Source: an uncultured Lachnospiraceae bacterium (GTDB taxonomy: Bacteria; Bacillota; Clostridia; Lachnospirales; Lachnospiraceae). From it: 50,292 nucleotides of DNA. The translations under genes and the position numbers were made by a program. The stretch's first letter is position 1. Each line of letters opens with the position of its first letter. Location: assembly GCA_910586405.1 (NCBI GenBank), contig CAJUII010000011.1, positions 7,140-57,431 on the forward strand, written 5' to 3'. The notes under the pieces were generated by a model. That model did no database searches and was not told the origin of the DNA. It saw only the letters and a program-made list of their open reading frames with translations. Below are positions 24,530 through 32,030 of the stretch, piece by piece.

Positions 24530-26271
24530 ATCTGCTGCGGGTACGGGAAAAATTGTTGCTGCCGCTCATTACGGGAGCGGCAGTTTTGGGATTTGCGGTA
24601 TTGTATGCCAATTCACAGACCAAGATTGAAGCGCCGGCGAAGGAGAAGGCAGCAAATCTTGATGCATGGGATATCTCTGACAGCAGCCTGAATGGGCAGG
24701 CATTGGAGGAGGATAAGGGGATCTATGTGCAGGACAGTGGAATCTATGATGTGTATCTCAGCGTATTTCCGACGAAGGATGACGATGGAAAGATGCTTCA
24801 ATTCTCGGATTTTTCGCGGCACACGTCCATGGATCATACATACAATCCCGTTTTGAACTGCAATATACAGATTTTGGAGGAAGGAGAGAAACCAGATCCG
24901 TTGCTCGATCTTAACAACAAAAATGCAACGATTCGCGTCCGTGGAAACTCTTCAAGGGGAGATACCTACAAAAGCTACAAAGTGAAATTAGACGAGGAAG
25001 CTGGAACATTTTATGGACAGAAGAATCTTAATATCAATAAGCATTCTAGTGATATAACAAAAATTGCGACGAAGCTGCTGACAGATCTGCTGGCAGGTAC
25101 GGATCATATTGCCGGATACCGAACTTACTTTATGCGGCTGTGGATTAGAGATACATCGCTCCCTGTACCAGAGCAGTCGTTTGAATATTATGGTCTTTAT
25201 ACACAGACAGAGCAGCCCAACAAAACTTATCTTGAGGCGCGTGGACTTGCAAGCAATGCCGTTTTGTACAAGGCGCGGGATTTCAGCTTTGCACCGCGCA
25301 GGGAACTGAGGGATGTGGACGACCCTGCGTATGATGCGTATGAGTTTGAACAGGTGCTTGGCATTCGGGAGGCCACAGATCACAAAAAACTGTTGGAGAT
25401 GATCGAGGCAGTCAATGATATGACAGTGGATTTTGAACAGACATTTCACACGTATTTTCACGAAGAAAACTACTTGACATGGCTTGCATTTAATCTTCTG
25501 GTGGGAAATGATGATATCTTAAATCACAACTATATTTTATACAGTCCCGAAAATGCAAAGACCTGGTATTTTATCCCCTGGGATTTTGATAAGGCGTTAT
25601 TGTTTGGAGACTTTGAGGAGCAGAAGGGACGTCCGATTTCTTTAAAAAGCATACAAAAGCTCAATATGTGTATTTTGCACCGCAGATATTTCCGGCTGGA
25701 CGGCAGTATCGAGAAAATTGAGCGCAGGATGAGGGAGCTTTTGGAGACTTCGATTACGCGTGAGCGGGTGACGGCGCTGGTGGACAGTTACAAGCCAGTG
25801 CTGGAAAAGACGCTGTTGTTTATGCCGGATTTGATGCTTTTGGATATGGCGCCCAGCGAGATGACGGACTATCTCGACGGACTGTATGAGAATATTGTCA
25901 GCAATTATGAGATCTTTCGGGAGGCAGTGCAGTATCCGGCACCAATGTTTGTAGCGCAGCCGCTACAGCTTGAATCGGGCGGGATACAATTTTCGTGGGA
26001 GCCGTCGTTCTCTTATCAAGGCGACCCGGTGACTTATCAGCTCGCGCTGTTTGAGGACTATAACATGGAGAGACCGGTGTTGCAGCAGACCGGGATTGAG
26101 GAGACAAGCTGGACGTATGAGGGCACACTGGCACCGGGAACGTATTATCTGCTGGTCACAGCCGTGGACAGCAGGGGGCATGAGCAGCTCAGCCTGGAGC
26201 ATGTGGAGAGTCCGCAGCAGGACGAACACTGGTACTATAAAGATGGTTTGCTTGAGGTTACGATATCATAG
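24526..26271 (+). CDS. CotH-kinase family protein, membrane-anchored
   Basis: CotH of Bacillus is an atypical protein kinase that phosphorylates spore coat proteins. This 581-residue relative has an N-terminal membrane anchor (about 8-28), so the kinase region faces outside. It has the nucleotide-binding I136-R-V-R-G-N-S-S-R-G segment, the SYKVKL lysine, GNDDILNHNYILY and the metal-site W-D353-F-D355. A fibronectin-III-like domain fills about 480-570. AAGGAGCG precedes the ATG, which overlaps the pelG stop by four bases. It is therefore part of the pel transcript rather than a spore gene. Likely it phosphorylates an extracellular protein or the polymer; the acceptor is unknown, and ATP supply outside the cell is unexplained. 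Confidence 0.86.
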   Translation: MNLLRVREKLLLPLITGAAVLGFAVLYANSQTKIEAPAKEKAANLDAWDISDSSLNGQALEEDKGIYVQDSGIYDVYLSVFPTKDDDGKMLQFSDFSRHTSMDHTYNPVLNCNIQILEEGEKPDPLLDLNNKNATIRVRGNSSRGDTYKSYKVKLDEEAGTFYGQKNLNINKHSSDITKIATKLLTDLLAGTDHIAGYRTYFMRLWIRDTSLPVPEQSFEYYGLYTQTEQPNKTYLEARGLASNAVLYKARDFSFAPRRELRDVDDPAYDAYEFEQVLGIREATDHKKLLEMIEAVNDMTVDFEQTFHTYFHEENYLTWLAFNLLVGNDDILNHNYILYSPENAKTWYFIPWDFDKALLFGDFEEQKGRPISLKSIQKLNMCILHRRYFRLDGSIEKIERRMRELLETSITRERVTALVDSYKPVLEKTLLFMPDLMLLDMAPSEMTDYLDGLYENIVSNYEIFREAVQYPAPMFVAQPLQLESGGIQFSWEPSFSYQGDPVTYQLALFEDYNMERPVLQQTGIEETSWTYEGTLAPGTYYLLVTAVDSRGHEQLSLEHVESPQQDEHWYYKDGLLEVTIS

Positions 26272-26295
26272 ATGTGTTTTGAAGGGGAGGAAGTT

Positions 26296-27006
26296 ATGTA
26301 TTATCTGGAAAACAGGCTTCGGCATGAGATAAAATATTATATCAATGACAGTGTTTATCACACACTGCGCGAACGGTTAAAGACCGTGGCGGCGCCGGAT
26401 GTGAATATGGCGGCGGAGGAAGGGTATCTGATCAGCAGCGTGTATTTTGACGATCTGTATCACGCAGCGTTGGAGGAAAAGCAGGCGGGAATCCGGTTTC
26501 GCAAAAAGTACAGAATCCGATGCTACGACCGCTGGGACCGGCAGATCAATCTGGAGTGCAAACGCAAGTATGGGGAGTATATAGCCAAGGACAGCGCACG
26601 GCTTGAACGCAGTGAATATGATGCAATCATGGCAGGTGAATACGATTTTCTGGCGGAGCGAGAAGAAGCTGTGTGCAGGGAGGTGTATGCGCTGCACCAT
26701 GCACGCCTGCTGCGGCCTTGCGTGGCAGTGGAGTATATGCGGGAAGCGTATGTGATGGCGCAGGGCAATGTGCGGATTACATTTGACAAGAAGATTTCCG
26801 CATCAATGCACACGCCGGACATCTTTTCCGCAGGCTATGAGGTTTGCTCTGTACTGCCGCCGGGCGTCATGGTGCTGGAGGTGAAGTTTGATGATTTTTT
26901 GCCAGACGTGGTCTATCAGATTTTAAAGACGGCGATGGTGGACAGATGCGCCATCTCGAAATATGTCATGTGCAGGAATATGAATAGGAGGATACGGTTT
27001 CGATGA
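26296..27006 (+). CDS. VTC-domain protein (polyphosphate polymerase type)
   Basis: VTC domains form a tunnel that joins nucleotide phosphate into polyphosphate in yeast Vtc4, and similar domains occur in bacteria. This 236-residue protein shows the family's charged tunnel residues: E11-I-K13 (RHEIKYYI), the R67-F-R-K-K-Y-R73-I-R75 strand, E87-C-K-R-K91, VEYMREAY, RITFDKKI and the late EVKFDDFLPDVV. No transmembrane segment or SPX domain is present. The ATG at 26296 follows GGGGAGGAAG; an in-frame ATG at 26272 precedes that site. It ends in an ATGA overlap with the DUF4956 gene. Whether it makes polyphosphate or acts as a triphosphate-tunnel enzyme on another substrate cannot be read from sequence. 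Confidence 0.9.
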   Translation: MYYLENRLRHEIKYYINDSVYHTLRERLKTVAAPDVNMAAEEGYLISSVYFDDLYHAALEEKQAGIRFRKKYRIRCYDRWDRQINLECKRKYGEYIAKDSARLERSEYDAIMAGEYDFLAEREEAVCREVYALHHARLLRPCVAVEYMREAYVMAQGNVRITFDKKISASMHTPDIFSAGYEVCSVLPPGVMVLEVKFDDFLPDVVYQILKTAMVDRCAISKYVMCRNMNRRIRFR

Positions 27007-27668
27007 ATACATTTTCTGATATTTTCAAGAAGGGGTTCCTAGAGGAGACCGGAAATCTGACGACGCAGGGATTTGCAATGTCAATGCTGGCGGCATTTAT
27101 CTGCGGTATGGTTGTGTATGGCGTTTACAGAAAATATTATAAGGGTGTGATTTATAGTAATAATTTTAATATTCTGTTGGTATTGACGACGATGGTCACA
27201 TGTTTTATTGTCATTGTGATCAGCTCGAATGTGGTGCTCTCCCTCGGAATGGTCGGCGCCCTGTCCATTGTGCGTTTCCGCACTGCTGTGAAGGACCCGC
27301 TGGATGTGGGATTTCTGTTCTGGACAGTGGCGGTGGGGGTCACTTGCGGCGCAGGGCTGTATCTCATATCTCTGATCGGGACGGTGTTGATCGCAGTCAT
27401 TTACGTGCTCTTGGTGAAGATTCGAAACAGAAAGCGTCAGTATCTACTGATCATCAAATATGAGAACGAGGCGGCAGAGTCCGTCGCAAGAAAGCTGGAG
27501 ACATTGAAGAAAGTACTGAAAAACAAGACGACCTCGCATGGCACAACAGAGCTGACCTACGAGGTGGGCATCTGCGGTGACAACACGGCATTTGTGACAG
27601 CGCTGTCCGAGCTTGCGGGGGTGTCAAGCGCTGTGCTGGTGGAGTTTACAGGGGATTATTTCGAGTAG
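27003..27668 (+). CDS. DUF4956 membrane protein
   Basis: A 221-residue protein with about four hydrophobic helices (about 25-42, 54-78, 96-115, 118-136) and a cytoplasmic C-terminal domain of about 80 residues with a ferredoxin-like, ACT-like look. The segment SLGMVGALSIVRFRTAVKDP followed by FLFWTVAVGV is the hallmark of DUF4956. Such proteins often sit beside VTC-domain proteins, which suggests a membrane partner that may channel the product. Its ATG overlaps the VTC stop. It is the last gene of the pel-linked run; a new promoter follows. Function is not established. Confidence 0.85.
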   Translation: MNTFSDIFKKGFLEETGNLTTQGFAMSMLAAFICGMVVYGVYRKYYKGVIYSNNFNILLVLTTMVTCFIVIVISSNVVLSLGMVGALSIVRFRTAVKDPLDVGFLFWTVAVGVTCGAGLYLISLIGTVLIAVIYVLLVKIRNRKRQYLLIIKYENEAAESVARKLETLKKVLKNKTTSHGTTELTYEVGICGDNTAFVTALSELAGVSSAVLVEFTGDYFE

Positions 27669-27704
27669 CGCAGTTTGTTTCTAGTCCGGTTTCCAAAATT
27701 TGTC

Positions 27705-27733
27705 TTAACAGGAAGGTTTATTTTGTGTATAAT
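27705..27733 (+). promoter_or_regulatory. SigA-type promoter of the permease gene
   Basis: TTAACA (27705-27710) and TATAAT (27728-27733) with a 17-base spacer, about 50 bases upstream of the permease ATG. Confidence 0.8.
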
Positions 27734-27784
27734 AAAGTCATGGTCTAAATAGTATAGGACAGAAACCGGAAAGGGGACTTATTT

Positions 27785-29995
27785 ATGAAAGAAAAACTGG
27801 ACAGAACTTTGGGCATGTACTCGGCGCTGATGATCAGTATCGGGACGATGATCGGTTCAGCGATATTTGTGTTGGCTGGCACAAGCTATGCGACAGCAGG
27901 ACCGGGCGCGTCTCTGGCAATCTTTCTGGCTGGTATCGCAGCAGTCTTTACAGGGCTGTCTTTTGCGGAATTAGTGACTGTCATACCGAAGGCGGGCGGC
28001 GGATATGTCTATGTGAAGGAGGCGACAGGGAATAATATCGTCGGATTTATCTGCGGCTGGGGATTCTGGCTGGGGTATGCGATGTCATGCGGCTTGTTTG
28101 CGCTGGGATTCGGTAATTTTATCAATTATATTTTTCCGTTTATTCCGCAGATGGCGGCGGCATATCTGCTTGTGGTCTATGTGATGTTTACCAATATCAA
28201 GGGAACAAAAAGTTCTGGAACCCTACAGAATGTGATTACAACACTGCTGGTCGCACTGCTGGCGCTCTATGTTTTAGTCGGCATTTTTCATATTGATATG
28301 GAGAATCAGACGCCCTATACGCCGCAGGGAATGCCAGGTGTATTTAACGCAATGGGATTTCTGTATATGACGTACATTGGCTATGGTCTGATCACGACAG
28401 CCAGCGAGGAGGTTATCGAGCCAGAGAAGACGATTCCCAAAGCGATACTGATCTCCATCGCAGCAGTCATTGTGATCAAGACGTCGGTGTTTTTTATCGG
28501 ATGTGGGATATTGCCGTGGCAGCAGCTTGTCCCGGAGGTCACAAGCACGCCGATGATTGACACAGCGGTACATATCGGTGGGGTGATTGGAGGATATCTG
28601 TTTGCATTTGCGGGTATTCTGGCGACGCTCTCCTCCATCAATACGGCGGTCATGGCATCCTCCCGCACTTCATTTGCGATGGCGAGAGATCAGCGTCTGC
28701 CAAGTCTGTTTAAGGCGATCAACCGCACGACAAAGACACCAGTTTTTTCTATCGTCGTATCGTCGGTTATCGTGTTTATCGCGGTGTCGATACGGGATTT
28801 GGAACATATCTCAACCGTGACGAGCATTTTTTCTCTGACAGGATACAGCCTTGTCAATGTGGCGCTGATCATCTTCCGGCAGAAAAAGCCGGAGCTTGAT
28901 CGCAAGTTTCACGTGCCATTGTACCCGCTCACACCGATTCTTGGTATTGGAATGAATCTGTTCCTTATCGTGAATTTGGCGATTTCAGACCGCCCTGCAT
29001 TGATTATTGCTGTTTCTGTGATCGGGGCGGGGGTGTTGTATTATTACCTGATCATGCCAAAGCTTAAGTATGCGGCCAAGGGCATCTCGATTGTTGATGT
29101 GCCGGAGATCAAGGAGCAGAAGAAGGACAATAAAAAGAATGAGATTATCATACCGGTTTCCAATCCCAATACAGCCAATGGCTTATTGGACTTTGGCAGA
29201 AACATAGCGCTCTCAGAGGAGAGTACTACAGTGGTACCTGTGAAGGTGAATGTTTTTCCAGACAATCTCCTCACGATTGCGGATTATGATGTCATGATGC
29301 AGTCGATGGGCGTGCAGGACAGAGTCGTTCAGATGCTTAAGGAATATGAGAAGGAACCGTGTATGAGACCAGTGTTGATTAATTCGAGGGATGCCTTCCA
29401 TGCGATCATGTCCGTGGTCAGGAAAGAGAAGAACCCGCTTGTGATTATGGGCTGGCATGGTTCGGGCCTTGCAAAGTATATGCATGGCAACATCACTTAT
29501 CGGATGCTTCAGGAGGCGCCTGCGGATGTCGGAGTCCTGCGGATGTATGATCAGAACACTGCATTTCGCAACATTCTGTTTCCCTATGGCGGCGGCAAGT
29601 ATTCCAAGATGACAGCGAAGGTGGTCAATCGTATCGCCAACGCTTACGGCGCGAAAATCACGCTGTTGAACGTGGTGGACCACGAGGAGGATGTGGAGGC
29701 GACCAGAGAGTATCTGAATAAATCGGCTGCGAAGTTTGACCAGCCCACCGAGATCAGGGTATGCAGCGGCGATCTGATCGAGCAGGTTGTGGATTATTCC
29801 AGACAGTATGATCTGATTATTATGGGGGCGTCGCTTGACTGGGGAATCCAGGAGGTCGTGACGGGCTTTCGGACAGATAAGATCATGGAGCAGGCCAATT
29901 GCTCTGTGCTGATCATTAAGAGCTATGATATTTTCTTGCAGCGGACAAAAGTAAGAGGTCTGATCCACAAGACACGCAAAGCGATTCACCAATAA
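27785..29995 (+). CDS. APC-family amino acid permease fused to a universal stress (Usp) domain
   Basis: A 736-residue protein. Residues 1-430 are an amino acid/polyamine/organocation transporter with twelve predicted helices, including the helix-1 substrate motif GTMIGSAIFVLAG, FAELVTVIPKAGGGYVYV and the SEEVIEPEKTIPKA loop. A linker (about 435-590) leads to a Usp-like domain at about 595-720: NILFPYGGGKYSKMTAKVVNRIAN, ITLLNVVDHEED, IIMGASLDWGIQEVVTG and SVLIIK. The Usp domain may bind nucleotide and gate transport. AAGGGGAC precedes the ATG. It has its own promoter and a strong terminator. The transported amino acid is not evident. Confidence 0.9.
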   Translation: MKEKLDRTLGMYSALMISIGTMIGSAIFVLAGTSYATAGPGASLAIFLAGIAAVFTGLSFAELVTVIPKAGGGYVYVKEATGNNIVGFICGWGFWLGYAMSCGLFALGFGNFINYIFPFIPQMAAAYLLVVYVMFTNIKGTKSSGTLQNVITTLLVALLALYVLVGIFHIDMENQTPYTPQGMPGVFNAMGFLYMTYIGYGLITTASEEVIEPEKTIPKAILISIAAVIVIKTSVFFIGCGILPWQQLVPEVTSTPMIDTAVHIGGVIGGYLFAFAGILATLSSINTAVMASSRTSFAMARDQRLPSLFKAINRTTKTPVFSIVVSSVIVFIAVSIRDLEHISTVTSIFSLTGYSLVNVALIIFRQKKPELDRKFHVPLYPLTPILGIGMNLFLIVNLAISDRPALIIAVSVIGAGVLYYYLIMPKLKYAAKGISIVDVPEIKEQKKDNKKNEIIIPVSNPNTANGLLDFGRNIALSEESTTVVPVKVNVFPDNLLTIADYDVMMQSMGVQDRVVQMLKEYEKEPCMRPVLINSRDAFHAIMSVVRKEKNPLVIMGWHGSGLAKYMHGNITYRMLQEAPADVGVLRMYDQNTAFRNILFPYGGGKYSKMTAKVVNRIANAYGAKITLLNVVDHEEDVEATREYLNKSAAKFDQPTEIRVCSGDLIEQVVDYSRQYDLIIMGASLDWGIQEVVTGFRTDKIMEQANCSVLIIKSYDIFLQRTKVRGLIHKTRKAIHQ

Positions 29996-29998
29996 AAA

Positions 29999-30043
29999 AC
30001 TGATGTAAAGCAGGAGTTATGCCTGTTTTACATCAGTTTTTTT
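29999..30043. terminator. Bidirectional intrinsic terminator
   Basis: ACTGATGTAAA (29999-30009) pairs perfectly with TTTACATCAGT (30027-30037), with CAGG/CCTG extending the stem inside. Seven Ts follow on the plus strand, and TTTTTTATT follows on the minus strand. It serves both the permease and the convergent XRE gene, whose stop codon lies in the hairpin. Confidence 0.92.
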
Positions 30044-30265
30044 ATCTGGAGGGCAATATACCAGTAAGTCCTGAATCTCACAGTCCAGCGCGGTGCAAAG
30101 TTTGCACAGGACAGATACATCCAGTCTTGTCACTGTATTTGCACAGTAATTATCAACCTGTTTCCAATTCATCTCAGCTTTATGGGACAATTTATTTTTG
30201 TTCAGCCCCTTCTTAATGAGCAATTCATTTAGTTTTATTTCCAGATGTCCATATTCGTTTTCCAA
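30017..30265 (-). CDS. Small XRE-family (Cro/CI-type) DNA-binding protein
   Basis: An 82-residue single-domain regulator. The helix-turn-helix is at about 18-60: LLIKKGLNKNKLSHKAEMNWKQVDNY, then LDVSVLCKLCTALDCEIQDLL. The second helix is of the YozG-like minimal type. I choose TTG at 30265, seven bases after GGGGAG; the GTG at 30280 is inside or before this site. Its promoter region carries two TGTCGA repeats, one forming its own -35 box, which suggests it represses itself and perhaps the divergent small gene and chromate-type transporter. Targets are inferred. Confidence 0.82.
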   Translation of the reverse strand: MENEYGHLEIKLNELLIKKGLNKNKLSHKAEMNWKQVDNYCANTVTRLDVSVLCKLCTALDCEIQDLLVYCPPDKKTDVKQA

Positions 30266-30309
30266 AACAGCACTCCCCACACGAAATTTGTCATATTTTT
30301 CCCATCTTT

Positions 30310-30348
30310 ATTCTAGCAAATTTTCATCTCTTTGTCGATATGTGTCGA
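30310..30348 (-). promoter_or_regulatory. Promoter of the XRE gene with TGTCGA repeats
   Basis: On the minus strand, TCGACA (30338-30333) and TAGAAT (30315-30310) are 17 bases apart. The plus-strand hexamer TGTCGA occurs at 30333-30338 and again at 30343-30348, exactly one helical turn apart, so a bound regulator would cover the -35 box. Confidence 0.5.
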
Positions 30349-30368
30349 GCGGTGTAAATCGAATTTTC

Positions 30369-30397
30369 TTGTTTTTTTGTAGAATACTTGTTATAGT
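30369..30397 (+). promoter_or_regulatory. Promoter of the small gene / chromate-transporter run
   Basis: TTGTTT (30369-30374) and TATAGT (30392-30397) with a 17-base spacer, on the plus strand, about 110 bases before the ATG at 30516. The leader in between shows no terminator. Confidence 0.5.
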
Positions 30398-30515
30398 GTA
30401 GTAAGAAACGATAAATAGTAATATAATGTTGGCTGTACAAACTTATATTCTAAAAGTTTGTTCAGCGCAACGATACTACTATAAGGTATTTTGTCGAATT
30501 TTAAAAGGAGAGAAT

Positions 30516-30719
30516 ATGAAACTAGAATACTTTAAGGATAAGGTTTTTGAGCTGCTCAACGATGCAGACAACATGAGTATTAAAGATATTGAGACAAATG
30601 ACAGAGAGGGTAAATTTACAGTCAGCACACAGGATGGCAGTGTGTTTGAGGTGAGTTGTAGTCAGCTTAGGATGCCTGCAAAAGACCTGAGAATATGCTG
30701 GTGGATGAAGCGGCATTGA
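30516..30719 (+). CDS. Small protein, possibly frameshifted near its C-terminus
   Basis: AAAAGGAGAG before the ATG at 30516 and a well-formed N-terminus (KDKVFELLNDADNMSIKDIE, then EGKFTVSTQDGSVFEVSCSQL) indicate a real gene. I do not know the family. The visible frame ends after 67 codons with a poor-looking tail (RICWWMKRH). In the -1 frame the sequence stays open from about 30677 to a TGA at 30812-30814 and encodes PENMLVDEAALIRDTYFSD, a plausible continuation. That would place the stop over the ATG of the next gene. One missing C in the CC at 30686-30687 would explain this. It may be a genuine mutation, a sequencing error, or chance. Confidence 0.6.
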   Translation: MKLEYFKDKVFELLNDADNMSIKDIETNDREGKFTVSTQDGSVFEVSCSQLRMPAKDLRICWWMKRH

Positions 30720-30810
30720 TACGGGATACATATTTTTCTGATGTTTTCACATACTACATCATAGTTAGAGCACATCTGGATAGAAATTGTGAAAGGATAA
30801 TGGAGCAATC

Positions 30811-31386
30811 ATGAAAAAGGATTACGGTAAATTGTGGACGTTATTCAAGTCCATGTTTGTGTTGAGCGCCTGTACTTTTGGAGGCGGTTTTGTCATTGTC
30901 TCTTTGATGAAAAAGAGATATGTGGAGGAGCTTCGATGGCTGGAGGAGGATGAAATGCTGGATGTGACAGCCATCACACAGTCCGCGCCAGGACCTCTGC
31001 CCGTCAATGCGTCCGTCATTATCGGTTATCGTATGGCGGGGATTGTCGGTTCTCTGACAGCGATTGTCGGCACCATTCTCCCGCCGATGATTATTATCTC
31101 GATCATATCTGTATTCTATGAACAGTTCCGCACCAATCCTTATATTGCAACAGCGCTGGAAGTAATGCGGGCAGGCGTTGCCGCAGTGATTTTTGACGTT
31201 GTGATCAATTTGGCGGGAAATGTGATTAAGACGAGACGAATCCTGTATATCGTGATGATGGTGACTGCATTTGTGGCAACATATCTTTTGGATGTCAGCG
31301 CGATGATTATCATTTTTGTCTGTCTTGGAATCGGATTGATCGATTTATTTTTTACACTTAATAATAAGAAAGGAAAGGTGTCATAA
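30811..31386 (+). CDS. Chromate transporter (CHR) family, N-terminal-type half
   Basis: A 191-residue membrane protein, one of a pair of short CHR-family subunits that are thought to work as a heterodimer. It shows FGGGFVIVSLMKKRYVEE and ITQSAPGPLPVNASVIIGYRMAG, the conserved CHR signature, and about five or six hydrophobic helices. TGGAG lies before the ATG. The second half follows directly. CHR proteins export chromate in resistant bacteria, but in gut-type anaerobes the natural anion is unknown. A small gene and an XRE regulator lie upstream. Confidence 0.88.
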   Translation: MKKDYGKLWTLFKSMFVLSACTFGGGFVIVSLMKKRYVEELRWLEEDEMLDVTAITQSAPGPLPVNASVIIGYRMAGIVGSLTAIVGTILPPMIIISIISVFYEQFRTNPYIATALEVMRAGVAAVIFDVVINLAGNVIKTRRILYIVMMVTAFVATYLLDVSAMIIIFVCLGIGLIDLFFTLNNKKGKVS

Positions 31387-31962
31387 ATGCTGCTGTTAAA
31401 GTTATTTTTTGCGTTTATGCAGGTAGGATTGTTCAGTGTGGGCGGCGGCTATGCGGCGATTCCGTTGATTCAGGAACAGATTGTGAATATTCATAAGCTG
31501 ATGACGATGGAGGAGTTTACGGACTTAATCACTGTGGCAGAGATGACGCCGGGGCCGATCTCCATCAACTCAGCAACTTTTGTGGGGATGCGCATTGCCG
31601 GGATTCCTGGGGTGCTGATCTGTAGCGTGGGCTGTATCATTCCGTCTTTTTGTATTTGTCTCACGCTGGCACATTTTTATTACAAGTACCGCACCGTGAG
31701 CGGCGTGCAGGTAGTGCTCGGCTCACTGAGACCAGCGGTTGTCGCGCTGATTGCCTCCGCTGGCGCGTCCATATTAATGCTCGGTTTGTTTCAGGCGGAA
31801 CTGGGCGATATCATACTGCGGGATGTCAGGGTTGTTGAGCTGGTGATTTTTATCGCATCGCTGGTGATTCTCAGAAAATTTAAGGTAAGTGCGATAACGA
31901 TCATTTTGGGCAGCGGTGTTGTGGGGACCTTGGCCTATACCTTGATGGGCGCAGTCGGGTGA
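31387..31962 (+). CDS. Chromate transporter (CHR) family, second half
   Basis: The 191-residue partner of the preceding gene, starting immediately after its stop codon (ATAAATG). The shared CHR signature is repeated: FSVGGGYAAIPLIQEQIV and VAEMTPGPISINSATFVGMRIAG, followed by about five helices. Short CHR proteins of opposite membrane orientation are usually encoded as adjacent pairs like this. The anion transported is not shown by the sequence. Confidence 0.88.
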   Translation: MLLLKLFFAFMQVGLFSVGGGYAAIPLIQEQIVNIHKLMTMEEFTDLITVAEMTPGPISINSATFVGMRIAGIPGVLICSVGCIIPSFCICLTLAHFYYKYRTVSGVQVVLGSLRPAVVALIASAGASILMLGLFQAELGDIILRDVRVVELVIFIASLVILRKFKVSAITIILGSGVVGTLAYTLMGAVG

Positions 31963-31990
31963 TAAATTATTTCCGCATCATGCATATTTT

Positions 31991-32020
31991 CCTCTAAAAA
32001 TTCCATACTGAGTTTAGAGG
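31991..32020 (+). promoter_or_regulatory. Hairpin overlapping the ribosome site of the oxidoreductase operon
   Basis: CCTCTAAA (31991-31998) is the exact reverse complement of TTTAGAGG (32013-32020), whose last bases are the start of the AGGAGG ribosome site (32018-32023) for the ATG at 32031. It could hide the site when folded. It has no T tract, so it is not a terminator. Confidence 0.45.
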
Positions 32021-32030
32021 AGGATCAGCC

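Noticed and set aside
24526..26271. CotH-like gene as evidence of a spore coat operon
   Set aside because: Its start overlaps pelG, and no coat or spore genes adjoin it. Its membrane anchor also differs from a coat protein, so context favours the polysaccharide operon.
29213..29992. 259-codon minus-strand frame opposite the permease-Usp gene
   Set aside because: His- and Leu-rich antisense of well-conserved Usp coding sequence; no recognisable protein.
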